DNA from: Apostichopus japonicus
Taxonomy: Eukaryota; Echinodermata; Holothuroidea; Aspidochirotida; Stichopodidae
Length of the DNA: 64,000 nt
Assembly (NCBI RefSeq): GCF_037975245.1
Contig: NC_092570.1
Location: 1,679,501 to 1,743,500 of the forward strand
Direction: 5' to 3'
A program made the position numbers and the translations under genes. The notes under the pieces are model-generated. The model ran no database searches and was not told where the DNA came from. It saw only the letters and a list, made by a program, of their open reading frames with translations. Positions within the stretch are counted from its first letter, which is position 1. Each line of letters begins with the position of its first letter. Positions 47,430 through 57,800 of this stretch are shown piece after piece.

Positions 47430-47663
47430 CATGGGCGAGGACCCCTTCATCGGAATAGGCTGCAACGAAATCAGGACCAATCTCCCTTCATCTTAAACAT
47501 GTTATTTGAATACTAAACATCACATATATGATATACGTTAAGTTCACACTTTAAATTGGTTAAGCAGTGCCCACTTAAAGGTACTCATTTATGTCAAGCG
47601 AGTTAACGCATCACTGAGTCTATTGAAATTTTGGTTATTCACACGCTGCGGTTGCATACATAT

Positions 47664-47720
<57 letters not shown>
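47092..47720. repeat. Upstream DNA with TA/TC microsatellites
   Basis: TGA/TA repeats at about 47325-47362, TC then TA repeats at 47394-47428, and a long TA tract at 47666-47720 that abuts the palindrome. The first exon of the SALMFamide gene may lie here, but I cannot place it. Confidence 0.7.
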
Positions 47721-47725
<5 letters not shown>

Positions 47726-47850
47726 ATAATATACTTAACTAAACTATCATCATACTGCTACTCGGAGTTTCACGTGTGCGGTGCGCGAGCCGCACACGTG
47801 AAACACCGAGTAGCAGTATGATGATAGTTTAGTTAAGTATATTATGTGAT
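47721..47850. repeat. 130-bp near-perfect palindrome (60-bp arms, 10-base centre)
   Basis: The left arm 47721-47780 is the reverse complement of 47791-47850 with a single mismatch (59 of 60). The centre is GTGCGCGAGC. The arms run from AT-rich outside (ATCACATAAT) to GC-rich inside (GTTTCACGTGTGCG). A TA microsatellite abuts the left arm and another lies 60 bp to the right. Confidence 0.95.
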
Positions 47851-47918
47851 ATTCTAGCTCTGCCTTGGCATAGAGCACCCTTTGTGAATATTGACCAACA
47901 TTCTATGTGATATATATA

Positions 47919-47956
<38 letters not shown>

Positions 47957-47959
<3 letters not shown>

Positions 47960-48096
47960 GATGATCTGGAAATGGAGCGGACTCTCTGAATGGCTTCACG
48001 CACCCTTCTGGCACTATGGCCCTTGGCAGTAAGGTGTTTTTCTAAAGCATCTGTATGGCGAATGAAAGAGTTATTGTTAGAGCAAATGCGACTGTC
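47957..48096 (-). mobile_element. Penelope-like retroelement remnant
   Basis: On the minus strand this reads SRICSNNNSFIRHTDALEKH and continues to REAIQRVRSISR. It aligns with RRICSTEVDFDSRTKELSQH and ENAIKKAKSKPR of the Penelope-like ORF at 50285-51708, the segment after the RT core. Its downstream end is cut by a TA microsatellite (47909-47956). Upstream it turns into a C/T-rich tract. Confidence 0.7.
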
Positions 48097-48360
48097 CCCC
48101 ACTCCTTCTCCCCTTGTTCCCTCCCCCACCCCCTTTCACTCATCCTCCCACATCTCTCTTCCCTTCCTTTTTCTCCACACCTTTCTGTCTTCGTCCTTCT
48201 CCAGTGTATTCCCTACCCTGTTCCTTTAATCCTCTCTTTGTCCCTCCACTGTTTATCTCCTACCTCTCCTCTTTCCCTGCTGCTTTCTTTTCACCATCCA
48301 TTGTCCACTTATAATCCCCTTTCATCTATCTCATTGTGTTCACCGTGCTCATTAACCTGT
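48090..48360. repeat. Pyrimidine-rich tract
   Basis: Long C/T-rich low-complexity DNA (CTCC, TTCC and CCCC runs). The overlapping ORFs rich in S, P, L and F are by-products of composition. Confidence 0.8.
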
Positions 48361-48410
48361 CTGTTTTTTGTGCGTGATTTTGTCCCTTCTGTTACTGTAC
48401 TTGTCATTTA

Positions 48411-48449
48411 GCCTCTGAAGAAGATCCTGCTAGGATCGAAACGTCAGGT
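48411..48449 (+). ncRNA. Hammerhead-ribozyme-like motif 1
   Basis: The core is CTGAAGA (48415-48421, matching CUGANGA), one A, a perfect 6-bp hairpin GATCCT-GCT-AGGATC, then GAAA (48438-48441), then CGTC. GCCT before the core can pair with AGGT after GTC, forming a short stem I. ACGT around the stem III position is self-complementary, as in dimer-type minimal hammerheads. The extra A before stem II departs from the consensus. No activity is shown. Confidence 0.5.
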
Positions 48450-48529
48450 CTACTTACTTTTACACATTCTCTTACACAGGCTCTCTAGTGGATAAGCAGT
48501 TTGCTAACAGTTTTATTTTCTTTTTCTTT

Positions 48530-48815
48530 TTTATTGTCAATAGAAATGAAACCAAAATATCATGTTTTATCACCTTTGCCTTTTACGGTATGAAGCATTT
48601 AACAATTATGCAATTATGCATTAAGCCGAACGAATCTACTTTTCATTTTATATTGTCTTTAGATATTAAACCAAAATATCATGTTTTTTTCACTTTCGTC
48701 TTTTAAAGTATCAAGCATTTAACAATTATGCATTAAGCCGAACGAATCTCCTTTCCTTTTTAATTGTCTATAGATATGAAACGAAAGGATTATGTTTTGT
48801 CACATTTGTCTTTAC
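48530..48815 (+). repeat. Tandem repeat, ~112-119 bp, 2.4 copies
   Basis: TAGA.AT.AAAC.AAA..ATCATG recurs at 48541, 48660 and 48771, each followed by AAGCATTTAACAATTATGC and by AAGCCGAACGAATCTxCTTT. It is diverged and non-coding. Confidence 0.85.
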
Positions 48816-48996
48816 CGTATTGTTATTGCCTTTGGCAAAGAGCCGGAATAACATCACACTTAGACCATTGCAGTAATTAGGTCACATCAGTTCTATTAGC
48901 CTAACACTTTCCCAGCTTAAAAGAATTGCGCATATTGAAGACTCTGTGACGAATAGCAAAATCAAACTACCGACAAAACTACGAAAAGAGTGCAGC

Positions 48997-49075
48997 ATGT
49001 GTAATCGAAAGGGATGTTTAGAACTCTTTCTCCAGTGGATGACTATCCTAGAATTGTGCATTTCCATGGTTCCAG
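48997..49075 (+). CDS. Predicted signal-peptide exon of an Ig-domain protein
   Basis: ATG at 48997 opens MCNRKGC followed by a hydrophobic stretch (LELFLQWMTILELCISMVP), ending at a donor CCAG|GTAAAC in phase 1. Joining to the Ig exon at 49315 (phase 1 acceptor) gives ..SMVPAQSQKEKF. The frame upstream of the ATG stays open for a while, so the start is chosen by the signal-peptide logic. This is a prediction from splice sites and phase only. Confidence 0.5.
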
Positions 49076-49314
49076 GTAAACCTATTGTATAAGTTAAGTT
49101 TAAGGGTTAGAATATTCACTAAGTATTGTAAAATACGACCATGGTTTAACAGGTTGCAGTGGTTACGTCGTTTTATATTGGCACCATTACTTGTGGCAAT
49201 TACACAAACACTGCTCTTATTGTTAAATAAACGGATGCATTAAGGTTCACTTAGGATCAAATACGTGACCAGCTAATTCTCATTTTGTTTTCCAACCTTT
49301 CTCAAACACGGTAG

Positions 49315-49623
49315 CCCAAAGTCAGAAAGAGAAATTTGTTGCTCTTGGGGAAGTCGCTGAAATGAATTGTGTGTTCGAGTTCGTCTATTCGGACTTCCTT
49401 ATTTTATGGAAATGGAACAATTCTGAGATGTTGAGTCACCGATATGATGAATCCGTCATAAAAACAGATGGCAAGCGTATCTTTACAATATGGTCAAATG
49501 GAAGAACTGCTCGTTTGAAAGTCACGAATTTTACCCTCCAAGATGTTGGACAATATTCTTGCTACAAGAGATATCTTTTCTCAGGAAAACCAGAAATGTG
49601 TGAATGGTTGATCAATGCTCAAG
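49315..49623 (+). CDS. Immunoglobulin V-like domain exon
   Basis: Bounded by an acceptor (ACACGGTAG) and a donor (CAAG|GTATGT). It is 309 bp long and phase 1-1, the usual symmetry of Ig-domain exons. It encodes GEVAEMNC (B-strand Cys), LWKWNN (C-strand Trp), RTARLKVTNFTL (D/E strands) and DVGQYSCY (F-strand D-x-G-x-Y-x-C), then GKPEMCEWLINAQ, where the extra Cys could bond elsewhere. The protein is probably a secreted or membrane Ig-superfamily member starting with the exon at 48997. Further exons could not be identified, and the next 2 kb hold a retroelement. Confidence 0.75.
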
Positions 49624-49840
49624 GTATGTTACAAACTGTCACAAGTAGCTCAGTTTGATAATTACGACATCCGAGGACTTTTTCAATGTAATTTAAGCTC
49701 TTAACCTTATGCCTCATGTGTTATTTCCTTTAAGGTGGTCCGCAAATTGTTCATGTCTCATCCGAATGACAAAACGAAATCGCATCAGCAGAGTGCTGCC
49801 TTCAATCGACAGATGCTCATATCGCTTCTTAATTAATTTC

Positions 49841-49848
<8 letters not shown>

Positions 49849-49936
<88 letters not shown>
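49849..49936. repeat. TA microsatellite
   Basis: About 43 TA units. It directly abuts the 3' end of the Penelope-like element. Confidence 0.97.
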
Positions 49937-49939
<3 letters not shown>

Positions 49940-50055
49940 ATAACGGAAAAACTGTTAAACAACTATGCTGCATTTAAAGAAAGGCTGGATCTCGAGTGAG
50001 ATACAATAATTGAATTAGGTAAGTGATTGGAAGTAAAACGGCCAATGTTTGGTTT

Positions 50056-50097
50056 CTGCAGAGCTTTCGAGCAAAACTTGCTCTTCTTCAGTGTATG
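50056..50097 (-). ncRNA. Hammerhead-ribozyme-like motif 2
   Basis: Minus strand, about 190 bases past the Penelope-like stop codon. The core is CTGAAGA (50091-50085), one A, a 6-bp hairpin GAGCAA-GTT-TTGCTC, GAAA (50068-50065), then GCTC. The order matches motif 1 at 48411, but all stem II base pairs differ compatibly and the self-complementary stem III tetramer changes from ACGT to AGCT. ATACA before the core can pair in part with TGCAG after it. Hammerheads are reported from Penelope-like elements, which supports the call. Confidence 0.55.
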
Positions 50098-50284
50098 ATC
50101 ACCGAAAGTGACAAGGAGTAGCAGGAATTGAAACTACTTTATAGAGAAGATGTCGGCATGGTTGTAAAGGCAAAGCGACTTACTGATTTCTGCTGAATTG
50201 AGCAGAAGTTTTAGAAATTCGGATTATTTTAATCCGCGTCGGATTATTTTAATCCGATTCCGTCGTAATTGTGAAGGAATTGTT

Positions 50285-51703
50285 TTAGTTTATCTGGGAC
50301 GGCAAATCGTTTCTGATGTTTAAACCGAATGGTGCCGTGGTCTTTAGGTTTAGTTCCCAGAAATTTTCTTTCGCTTTCCTAGATTTATCTGTCCAAGAAT
50401 CGTTCTGGTCAATGGCAATAACACGCAAATTCTCAATTGAATGATTTTGGAGATTGAAGTGATTTGCAACAGGTTGGTAGATCTTTTTTGTTTTGATCGC
50501 CGATCTATGTTGTGTCATTCTCATTCTAAGAGTGCTTCTTGACTCTCCAATGTATTGTAAGTTACAAATATTGCAGTAGATGAGGTAAATGACATTTTTG
50601 GATAGGCAGTTAATTTTGTGCCGAATTTGGAACGTGCGTTTGGTTTGGTTGCTCTGAAAGGCCCCGGTCGAATCGACAAGTAAGCACGTTTTGCAATTTT
50701 GTGTACAGGGCGATGATCCTGTAGTTTCTGTTTTGCTTTCCCCTAATGGGGTGTCATCCCGAAAGGATGCCCGAACTAAGATATCCCGTAGGTTGCTGGG
50801 TCTTTTAAAAGCGATGACAGGTAATTCTGGGAAAACTGATTTCAGGCGTTCGGTGCCTTGAAGTAGGTGAAAATTCTTCTGAATGATATTAGCCAGTGGT
50901 GGGAGACCAGGGTGGTATTCAGTAACCAGTGGTACCCTTTTGGAACTGGTTTGACGAATTTTGCACGTTAATGTTTCGGTACGGGGTTTGCTTTTAGCCT
51001 TTTTGATTGCATTTTCAATAGTACCCCGAAAATACTGTCTGTTTAGGAGGTGTTGTGACAGTTCTTTAGTGCGTGAATCAAAATCGACTTCAGTGGAGCA
51101 AATGCGTCGAATGCGCAACGCTTGACTGTACGGAATATTTCTGGTACAGTGACGTGGATGGCAACTGCTTGGTAAGAGGTAGTTGTGCTTGTTCGTGGGT
51201 TTCTTGAACAAGTCTGTTTTGAGTGAACCATTTTGTAGGGTCACAGTGGTGTCCAGGAAGTGAACGCCATGTCCAGAAAAATCAGCAGTGAATTTGATAG
51301 TGTGATGAAACGAGTTTATGTCATCAATGAGGAGTTTTAGATTTGCCTCACCATGGGTCCATATCATAAAGATATCGTCAATGTAACGTAACCACGTGTG
51401 TGGTTTCAAGTTTTGTCGAGATAGAAATTCTTTCTCGAGGTTTCCCATAAAGATGTTGGCAAAAGACGGTGCCATTTTGGTACCCATTGCAATGCCATGA
51501 ATTTGGAAGTAGTGTTTGTTGCCAAATACCAGATTATTGTTAGTCAAGATTAGTTGCATTAATTCGGCCAATTCTTTTTTCGTGGGAGGTTTGCCACGTT
51601 TCAGTTTGAATGCTTTTGTGCAGGCCGAAATGCCCTCTTCGTTAGGGATATTTTTGTATAACGAAGACACATCCAAGGTAACTAACAAAGTTGATAAGGG
51701 AAG

Positions 51704-51708
<5 letters not shown>
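50285..51708 (-). CDS. Penelope-like reverse transcriptase with GIY-YIG endonuclease (5' truncated)
   Basis: At least 467 codons, open to the TA tract at the 5' side. No authentic start is present; the first codons before LVTLDVSS are simply in frame. RT motifs are TLDVSSLYKNIPNEEGI, MGTKMAPSFANIFMG and YIDD at about residue 102 counted from TTG 51688. The linker RRICSTEVDFD follows. Near the C-terminus the GIY-YIG nuclease domain starts at about 365: IYLIYCNICNLQYIGES, an Arg three residues later, and a Glu in KENFWELN (about 441). The RT plus C-terminal GIY-YIG order is diagnostic for Penelope-like elements. The reading frame is intact after truncation, suggesting a fairly young insertion, but the copy lacks its N-terminal RT part and should not be autonomous. 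Confidence 0.93.
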
Positions 51709-51737
<29 letters not shown>

Positions 51738-53926
51738 CAACTTTAGCAGTCAAAGTCACGTCCTATGTAGTATGTATCGTAAAGACAGGGACTATGAAAC
51801 TCTGTTCATATACTTTGTGAATGTATCTGGCAACAACAGCGTGAATCACGACATCTTGACAATTGCTCTGAACATGTCTTTGTTACTCTTAATAATTTAA
51901 TCATATATTTACAGAGGGAAGTATTATTTCTGCGTAATTCTGACCAAATCTCCCTCCAGGCTCTATCGTCTAGAGCAATACACTATAATAACGATACCTG
52001 AAATCCTTAGCAAATCATGTAGATATAGATCGCGATCCTTGTATCTCGTTATTTTACATCATTTCTTTTACCATAATAAAGCAATAAAGTTCGAAGTTTT
52101 CAAGTCAATATTTTATTTAATGGGATACAATATAAATTTAGGACTTAATAAGTGCATATATGTTCACGACCGTTAGCTGTTCTACTTTGTCAAATGAAAA
52201 CGCCCAAACTGACTACATTTATTCTCATTATCAATAGCGAAATGGGTTCTTTTAGGCACTTTTTGTAGCTGGGAGAAATAATTACACAAATCATTTTGTC
52301 GAGAAATAAAAGAAAACCGGGTTAAAAATCCATTATCAATTCTTTTAGTTCTTCAATGATTATTAAGCTCTTTTTTAGATCATAGTCTCTTTTGTTTTTA
52401 ATTCCTCGCAGGAGTCTTAAAAAAGTTAACTTAGCAGTACCGAGGAAATGTTAAACATCGATCAAACTGTATTATTATATTTTATTCTTTAAACTTTGTT
52501 TTTTGCAATTAAGCTATGAGAAACATTTCTGTGTAGCTTCAATTACTTAAAGAGCCAAGGAGAGTATCTCATGATCTACTGGAATTAGAGAAGAAGAAAT
52601 CAATTCCTCTGGGTATCTTTAAAAGCAAGAGGAAGAGGTAATTGTTTTTTTACCCAGGTGATTCACAAAGGAGGTTATTCAACTTGTTAGGTAAGGCATA
52701 AGTAGCCAGTGAGACAAAAGTGTGCAAGGAGAATTTATTTATAAGCTAACCTTATCATCCTGTTCGATGATAGTCTGTGTGTTGAAAAATCCATGGGATA
52801 TACAAATTAAGTTAGATATTCGCATATATATATATATTTATATATATATATTTTTTATATATATATTATATATATATAATATATATAATATAAAATATAT
52901 ATATATGTATCTATATTTATATATTCACTAGGTGTTTCCCTTTCGAAACCGTTTCATTACGTGAGTATTTTGTGTGACGTTAAAGAGGTCCATGAGTGTA
53001 CTAGGGGGAACAGACAAACGTTGATCAATATTTCTTTGCAGCAGTAAAATATATTTCCCGTCACTCTTTTCGATACATTTCAAGTGACAGCAATCTATGA
53101 AGTAGCTTCGTCTTGAATTTTATGACAATTCATGACAACGCAAGCACAGTTAAAGGAAGCAAGTTTCTTCGAATGAGAAACCAATATTAGGAACTTACAA
53201 CAAGAATGGTTTACTAGCAGGAAATCCCCCGCCCCAACCCTACCCCCCCCCCCCCGCCCCACTACCAACAGCCATACTCTTCAATCTTGATAGGTAGATT
53301 TAATATCCAATGTTTAAAATTTCTTTTCCTTTTTTTAACAAACGTTATTGCAAAATAAAACGCCTAAGTCCATTAATCAATGGAACCACAAGATGAGTCT
53401 TTTTCCCCAAAGTAAGTCGTGAATTATTTTCCAATGAGTTTTAAATTTTTACAGCCACTAATAAAAAATAGTTTAGGAAGTGGCTTCGTGTTTGAGGGCA
53501 TTAATAAAATTTCCTATACAACGATGTTTTCCTGAAATAAGATCCTTCCAGTATAACCGCAAAATTGTTCATAAAACAGCTGCTTAATTTCAATTTTTTT
53601 CATAACCATCTCTTCAGCACTTACCATGTTTCAGAGTTAATTTCATTGTCTCGCCGTAAATTATAACACCCAACATGTTTGATTTTTATAGACTCCATGC
53701 AGTCGTTCATCATAATGTACATAATCGTCTACTGTAACTTGGTTTTAGCACTCACATATAAACACTCACAAATTAAAAAAAAAAAGAAACATTTCTTGTA
53801 TTCCAAATATTTCATCGGCAAATATTACACCCCCCCCCCCTTTCTTGTAAATGAATGGTAACAAGGCAGTGAGTTATTTTCGTTCGTGTATGTTTGTGCA
53901 TGTATGCGTGGGTGTATCTGCGGTTG
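51709..53926. other. AT-rich region without a recognised gene
   Basis: Begins with the TA tract (51709-51736) at the truncated end of the retroelement. It contains imperfect TA-rich DNA (52823-52922) and a C-run (53244-53256). No exon could be supported. Confidence 0.6.
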
Positions 53927-54298
53927 CAGTGGCGTAGGAAGTTATTTTTGAGTGGGGGGGGAGCTGAAGGCTGATGGCCGGCCTGGGGGAGGGGTCTAAG
54001 GGGAGGGGGTGTCCTCCTGAATTTTTTTGCATTTCCAGGTGGCCTCAGATGCAATTTGGTGCAATATAGCACACTTCAACTCCCACTCCATTTTGTAAAG
54101 AATTTTGCATTTTCACCTGGCCTTAAATGCAATTTGGTGCTCCAAATGAGATTTTTTTCTCATTTGGAAATGAAAAAGGGGTTTTCTGACTTGCGGAGCG
54201 GGGGGGGGGGGCGGAATGATACTTCCGCCCCCCATATTATTCACTGGGGGGCTGGCGCCCCCCCCAGCCCCCCCGGTTCCTACGCCCTTGTGCGGTTG
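53919..54298. mobile_element. hAT-like MITE 1 with perfect 8-bp target-site duplication
   Basis: The element spans 53927-54290 (364 bp). It starts CAGTGGCGTAGGAA and ends with the inverted counterpart TTCCTACGCCCTTG (12 of 14 matches). TGCGGTTG flanks it on both sides (53919-53926 and 54291-54298). The interior is G-rich and C-rich with no transposase ORF. An 8-bp duplication and a CAxxG terminus indicate a non-autonomous hAT element. Confidence 0.88.
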
Positions 54299-54534
54299 TA
54301 TTTTATCCATATCGTTGTTATTGCGAGGCAATCTTTTGAAGTATACCCGTTAAAGGTTCCCTTTACAATAATGAACTCGAAAACTGTGAAGTATTCGGAA
54401 AATTTCATGACACTGGTGTTCATCTTCCGGTTTCAGTATAAGGCACCACAATCGTCAAACTCTTAATACATATCTCCGTCGCAACTGCTCTAAGATCGAT
54501 CAGGGTCGAGGGGAGGGAGGGGGTGGTGTGTAGG

Positions 54535-54837
54535 TGTAGCGGCAGTGACGTACACAGAATTTCAAATGGCATTGACCTTTATGCTAAATGACAGAGGCGG
54601 AGACAAGATTTTATAAACGTGTGGCTCGTATGGCTCATATAAGATCTAGGGTTCACCCTTCCCATAGGGAAGCAAATCAAGTTAAAGTTTTGACGTAAAT
54701 GATGCATTCTTAGATTATAAATTAGGTCACTAAACGTAATGTTGTGGTAATAAATACTTTTAAGTTTTGACGAACGAAATCACCCGACTGAGCGTTGCAC
54801 CCTCCCCCTTTTGCGTACGTACACCACTGGGTAGCGG
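54535..54837. mobile_element. hAT-like MITE 2 with 8-bp target-site duplication
   Basis: The element spans 54543-54829 (287 bp). The left end is CAGTGACGTACAC, the right end GTACGTACACCACTG. Flanks are TGTAGCGG (54535-54542) and GGTAGCGG (54830-54837), 7 of 8 identical. No coding capacity is present. The internal sequence differs from MITE 1, so it belongs to another family. Confidence 0.8.
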
Positions 54838-57800
54838 CATTCTGTATCTGTGTTAATTACAAACTATTTTAATTCATGTTTCCAATTAGATAATATGGAC
54901 TAGACCTACTTCTCAAATGCCTTGCCTTGCAATTAAGGGGTTATTCTAAACCACTTTTACAGGTAATCTATCATATGTAGCCATCAAATCTGTACCGTTC
55001 AACATCTTACGTTCATTCACAATTCACTGACGTCCTCCACTTTCATAGCCGATATAGGCTCTAACCGAGTGTGCTCTAAGAAATTTATTAAACGACCGAG
55101 GTGCAAGCCTACTGTTATACTACCTCATACGCCTAGACATTATACGGCGCTGTTCTTTACGGTATAGCCCCCCCCCCCCCTTTGTGGCGCAGTACCAACA
55201 TAGGAGAGTTATACACGTAATAAAGCGAGGAATGCACGCAGCTCATTAATATTTTGTACATCTTCGGATAGATTCAAAGGTATAAAACCAAGTTTGCTGA
55301 CGGTAACTTTTTATTTTTAATCCAAGTTTATAAAATCTCGATGTCGTTCAAGAATATCATTCCGTGTCCACACAACGTGACTAATCACGTTTCATTTCCA
55401 AAGAAGAAAACAAAATGGACGTTTTTTTTTTTTCTCTTAAGGTTTACAATCTGCTATTTGCATGTTTATTATGCCTTATATTATGTGACAAATATTTAAC
55501 TGACGGAATGTTGAGAATTTAATCAAATTCATTCATTCTTTCGTTCATTATCCTTACTCGCTGAACAATTTCTAGGCTGGTGTATCGGGTTTGATCAAGT
55601 ATACACTCGTATATAGTAATATAGCAACAGTGTATAATGTTTAATCATTTAGACTTGTCTCAATTTACCATCTTTTTAATATAGACCCTTCAGAAGATCT
55701 CATCATTTGATGGTTTATTTCTCACCTTGAACTCCCGCTGGATTTAGTCTAGCAACAAATCTTGGTAATATCACTGCCCTCTCTACGTGAACGAACCTAC
55801 GGAGAAAATGTAAGAAAACAAAGGGAAAAAATGAACTTTATTATTAATTTACAAGATTATACAAGAATTGCCATGTTTATATTCATATATATATTTAAGG
55901 ACCGTAAAATGAGAAAACAACAGTATTACATATATATATATATTCTGATCATTCTTGTGAACTGTTACCATCGTAACGTCATCTCAAACCGACCACATAC
56001 TTTTTTTTTATTCACAAATTTCACTCTCTCAAACACTTTGGATAATAACGGTCGAGCGATACCACCCGATTAAAGTTTTTTTTCTTTTCATCTTTATTTT
56101 TGTATACATAATATTTTACGTATTGCAAGGTGGAAAAGTACATGTGAATTTCACACTTGCATATTTATGTACATGTGAGAGGCGTTGATCTATACCAGAT
56201 ACGTTTTCAGTGTTTTACAGTCTTACAATTAAACATATGGTTAATTGAGATGTCTGGTTGGGTAGTACCACTTTGTAAAAGGGACGAGTGTGATATTTAT
56301 TTTGGTAACACTTTGAAGCACGATAATAAACAAACAGGTTATAAGGGAGGATGAGGGGTGGGGGGGCAAAGTGCTCCCACGGAAATGTCGAGGGACGAAA
56401 AGGGATCGCTAAAACTCCGTACGCAAAGTCGTAAACACTGGTAAAAATGATTAATATGATGATATATGATGGAAATGATGTCACCATTGTGGATATAAGC
56501 CTCCTTAACGAAACAAAATATTCCAAGAGGAGAGGGTCCCTCCCCCTTAGACACCCATGGGCAAAATGTTGTACCCCTCCCCTTCAAAATTCGAATTCGT
56601 AACTGTATAACCAGGGTCTATATGATGCCATGAAAATGCATATCCAGGTAAGCGTTAATTAAACTCGGACTCTTAAAATGGGAGGGGAAGGGCAGAAACA
56701 TTGGTTTTACCCCCTTGTACTACAGAGGGCTAGCTATACGCATGCCTGCATTGACAGTTAGTCCTAGACAGAGTGGTTATTTTGAACAGTCCAAGTCTCT
56801 TGAATATCTTCATATCAAAACAATTTGGTGGTGGAGGAGGGAGGGGGTGGCGTATAATGGGAGGTGGGTGAGGGTTAGTTGTAGTGGTGGGGAGGGTGAG
56901 AGATGGCGTGTAAGTGGTGGGAGAGGGTTAACCAGCGTGAAACACAATCTCATGAACTAATTAGTTTAATTCACCTCACAGTTTAACGTACCTCCATTGT
57001 TATTCATCAAAGATTTATATTCATTGAAGAATTGATCTGTTGTTATAGTTTTGTGCATTTTAAACTTTATTTTTTTCGTTACAAATGAAAATATTTGTTT
57101 AAGCGAAATTTTGCATCTTAACCCCCCCCCCCTACCCCTCCTACCCCTCCCCCTATTTATCTTTCTCTGTAATTGAATTCTACATTAAGAGATCAATGTA
57201 CAGATTGACGATCATTACATTTGAAGTATAATCCTCTTCAAGAAACGACACCTTGGAGACTACGTTTATATTTTTCTTCATTACTAACGTTTATCCGATC
57301 ATTTCCTTACAATATCAAACGGTGATATACATAGCTATGAATCTTTATTGTCTCATGTCACGGCGATGGAAGGAATAAAATGAAACAAAAACAAACCAAA
57401 AGAAGAAGAAGAAAAACATTCCATCGGAAGCTAAATTCCCACAGCACCATCAGCAAATAAAACTGTTTGGACAAAATCAGCAAATTCCACTCCACTCTGA
57501 TCAGTTTATAAACCAAACCATTATATACATATGCAATGATGACGTCATGTTTTATTACAAAGATATATCTTATACTTTTTGACCAAGAACCTATTGTATA
57601 TTTCGAATTCTATTGGGAATCACCAAGGTCTCTCTTGAATCCCCACCCCCCCCCCCCCTCAAAAAAAAAATTGTCTAAATATTGACTATATAGGCATTGT
57701 TTGAATATAGACACAAACACGAAACCCTCAAGATATACGTAAACATAAATTTTCAATTTGACAACACAAGACATACGTTTATGAGTGTATATACTGAAGA

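Larger units (their letters stand above)
49937..51708 (-). mobile_element. 5'-truncated Penelope-like retroelement inside a TA microsatellite
   Basis: The element consists of the ORF (50285-51708) plus about 350 bp of 3' non-coding sequence (49937-50284). That 3' part contains a hammerhead-like motif (50056-50097) and two tandem 20-bp units with the palindromic core GGATTATTTTAATCC (50221-50256). It is flanked on both sides by TA repeats (49849-49936 and 51709-51736), so it was inserted into, or captured with, a TA tract. Confidence 0.85.

Noticed and set aside
48055-48411. Ser/Pro/Leu-rich ORFs on the + strand
   Set aside because: They come from a C/T-rich low-complexity tract and overlap each other in different frames.
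51691-51900. Possible further Ig-gene exon beginning SQSHVLCSMYRKDRDYE with a hydrophobic end
   Set aside because: The acceptor is weak and the phase does not match the phase-1 donor of the Ig exon. In the matching phase the frame stops after about 24 codons.
52722-52931. ORFs reading IYIYIYI across TA tracts (also at 39753, 47854, 49709 and 51516)
   Set aside because: These are translations of TA microsatellites.
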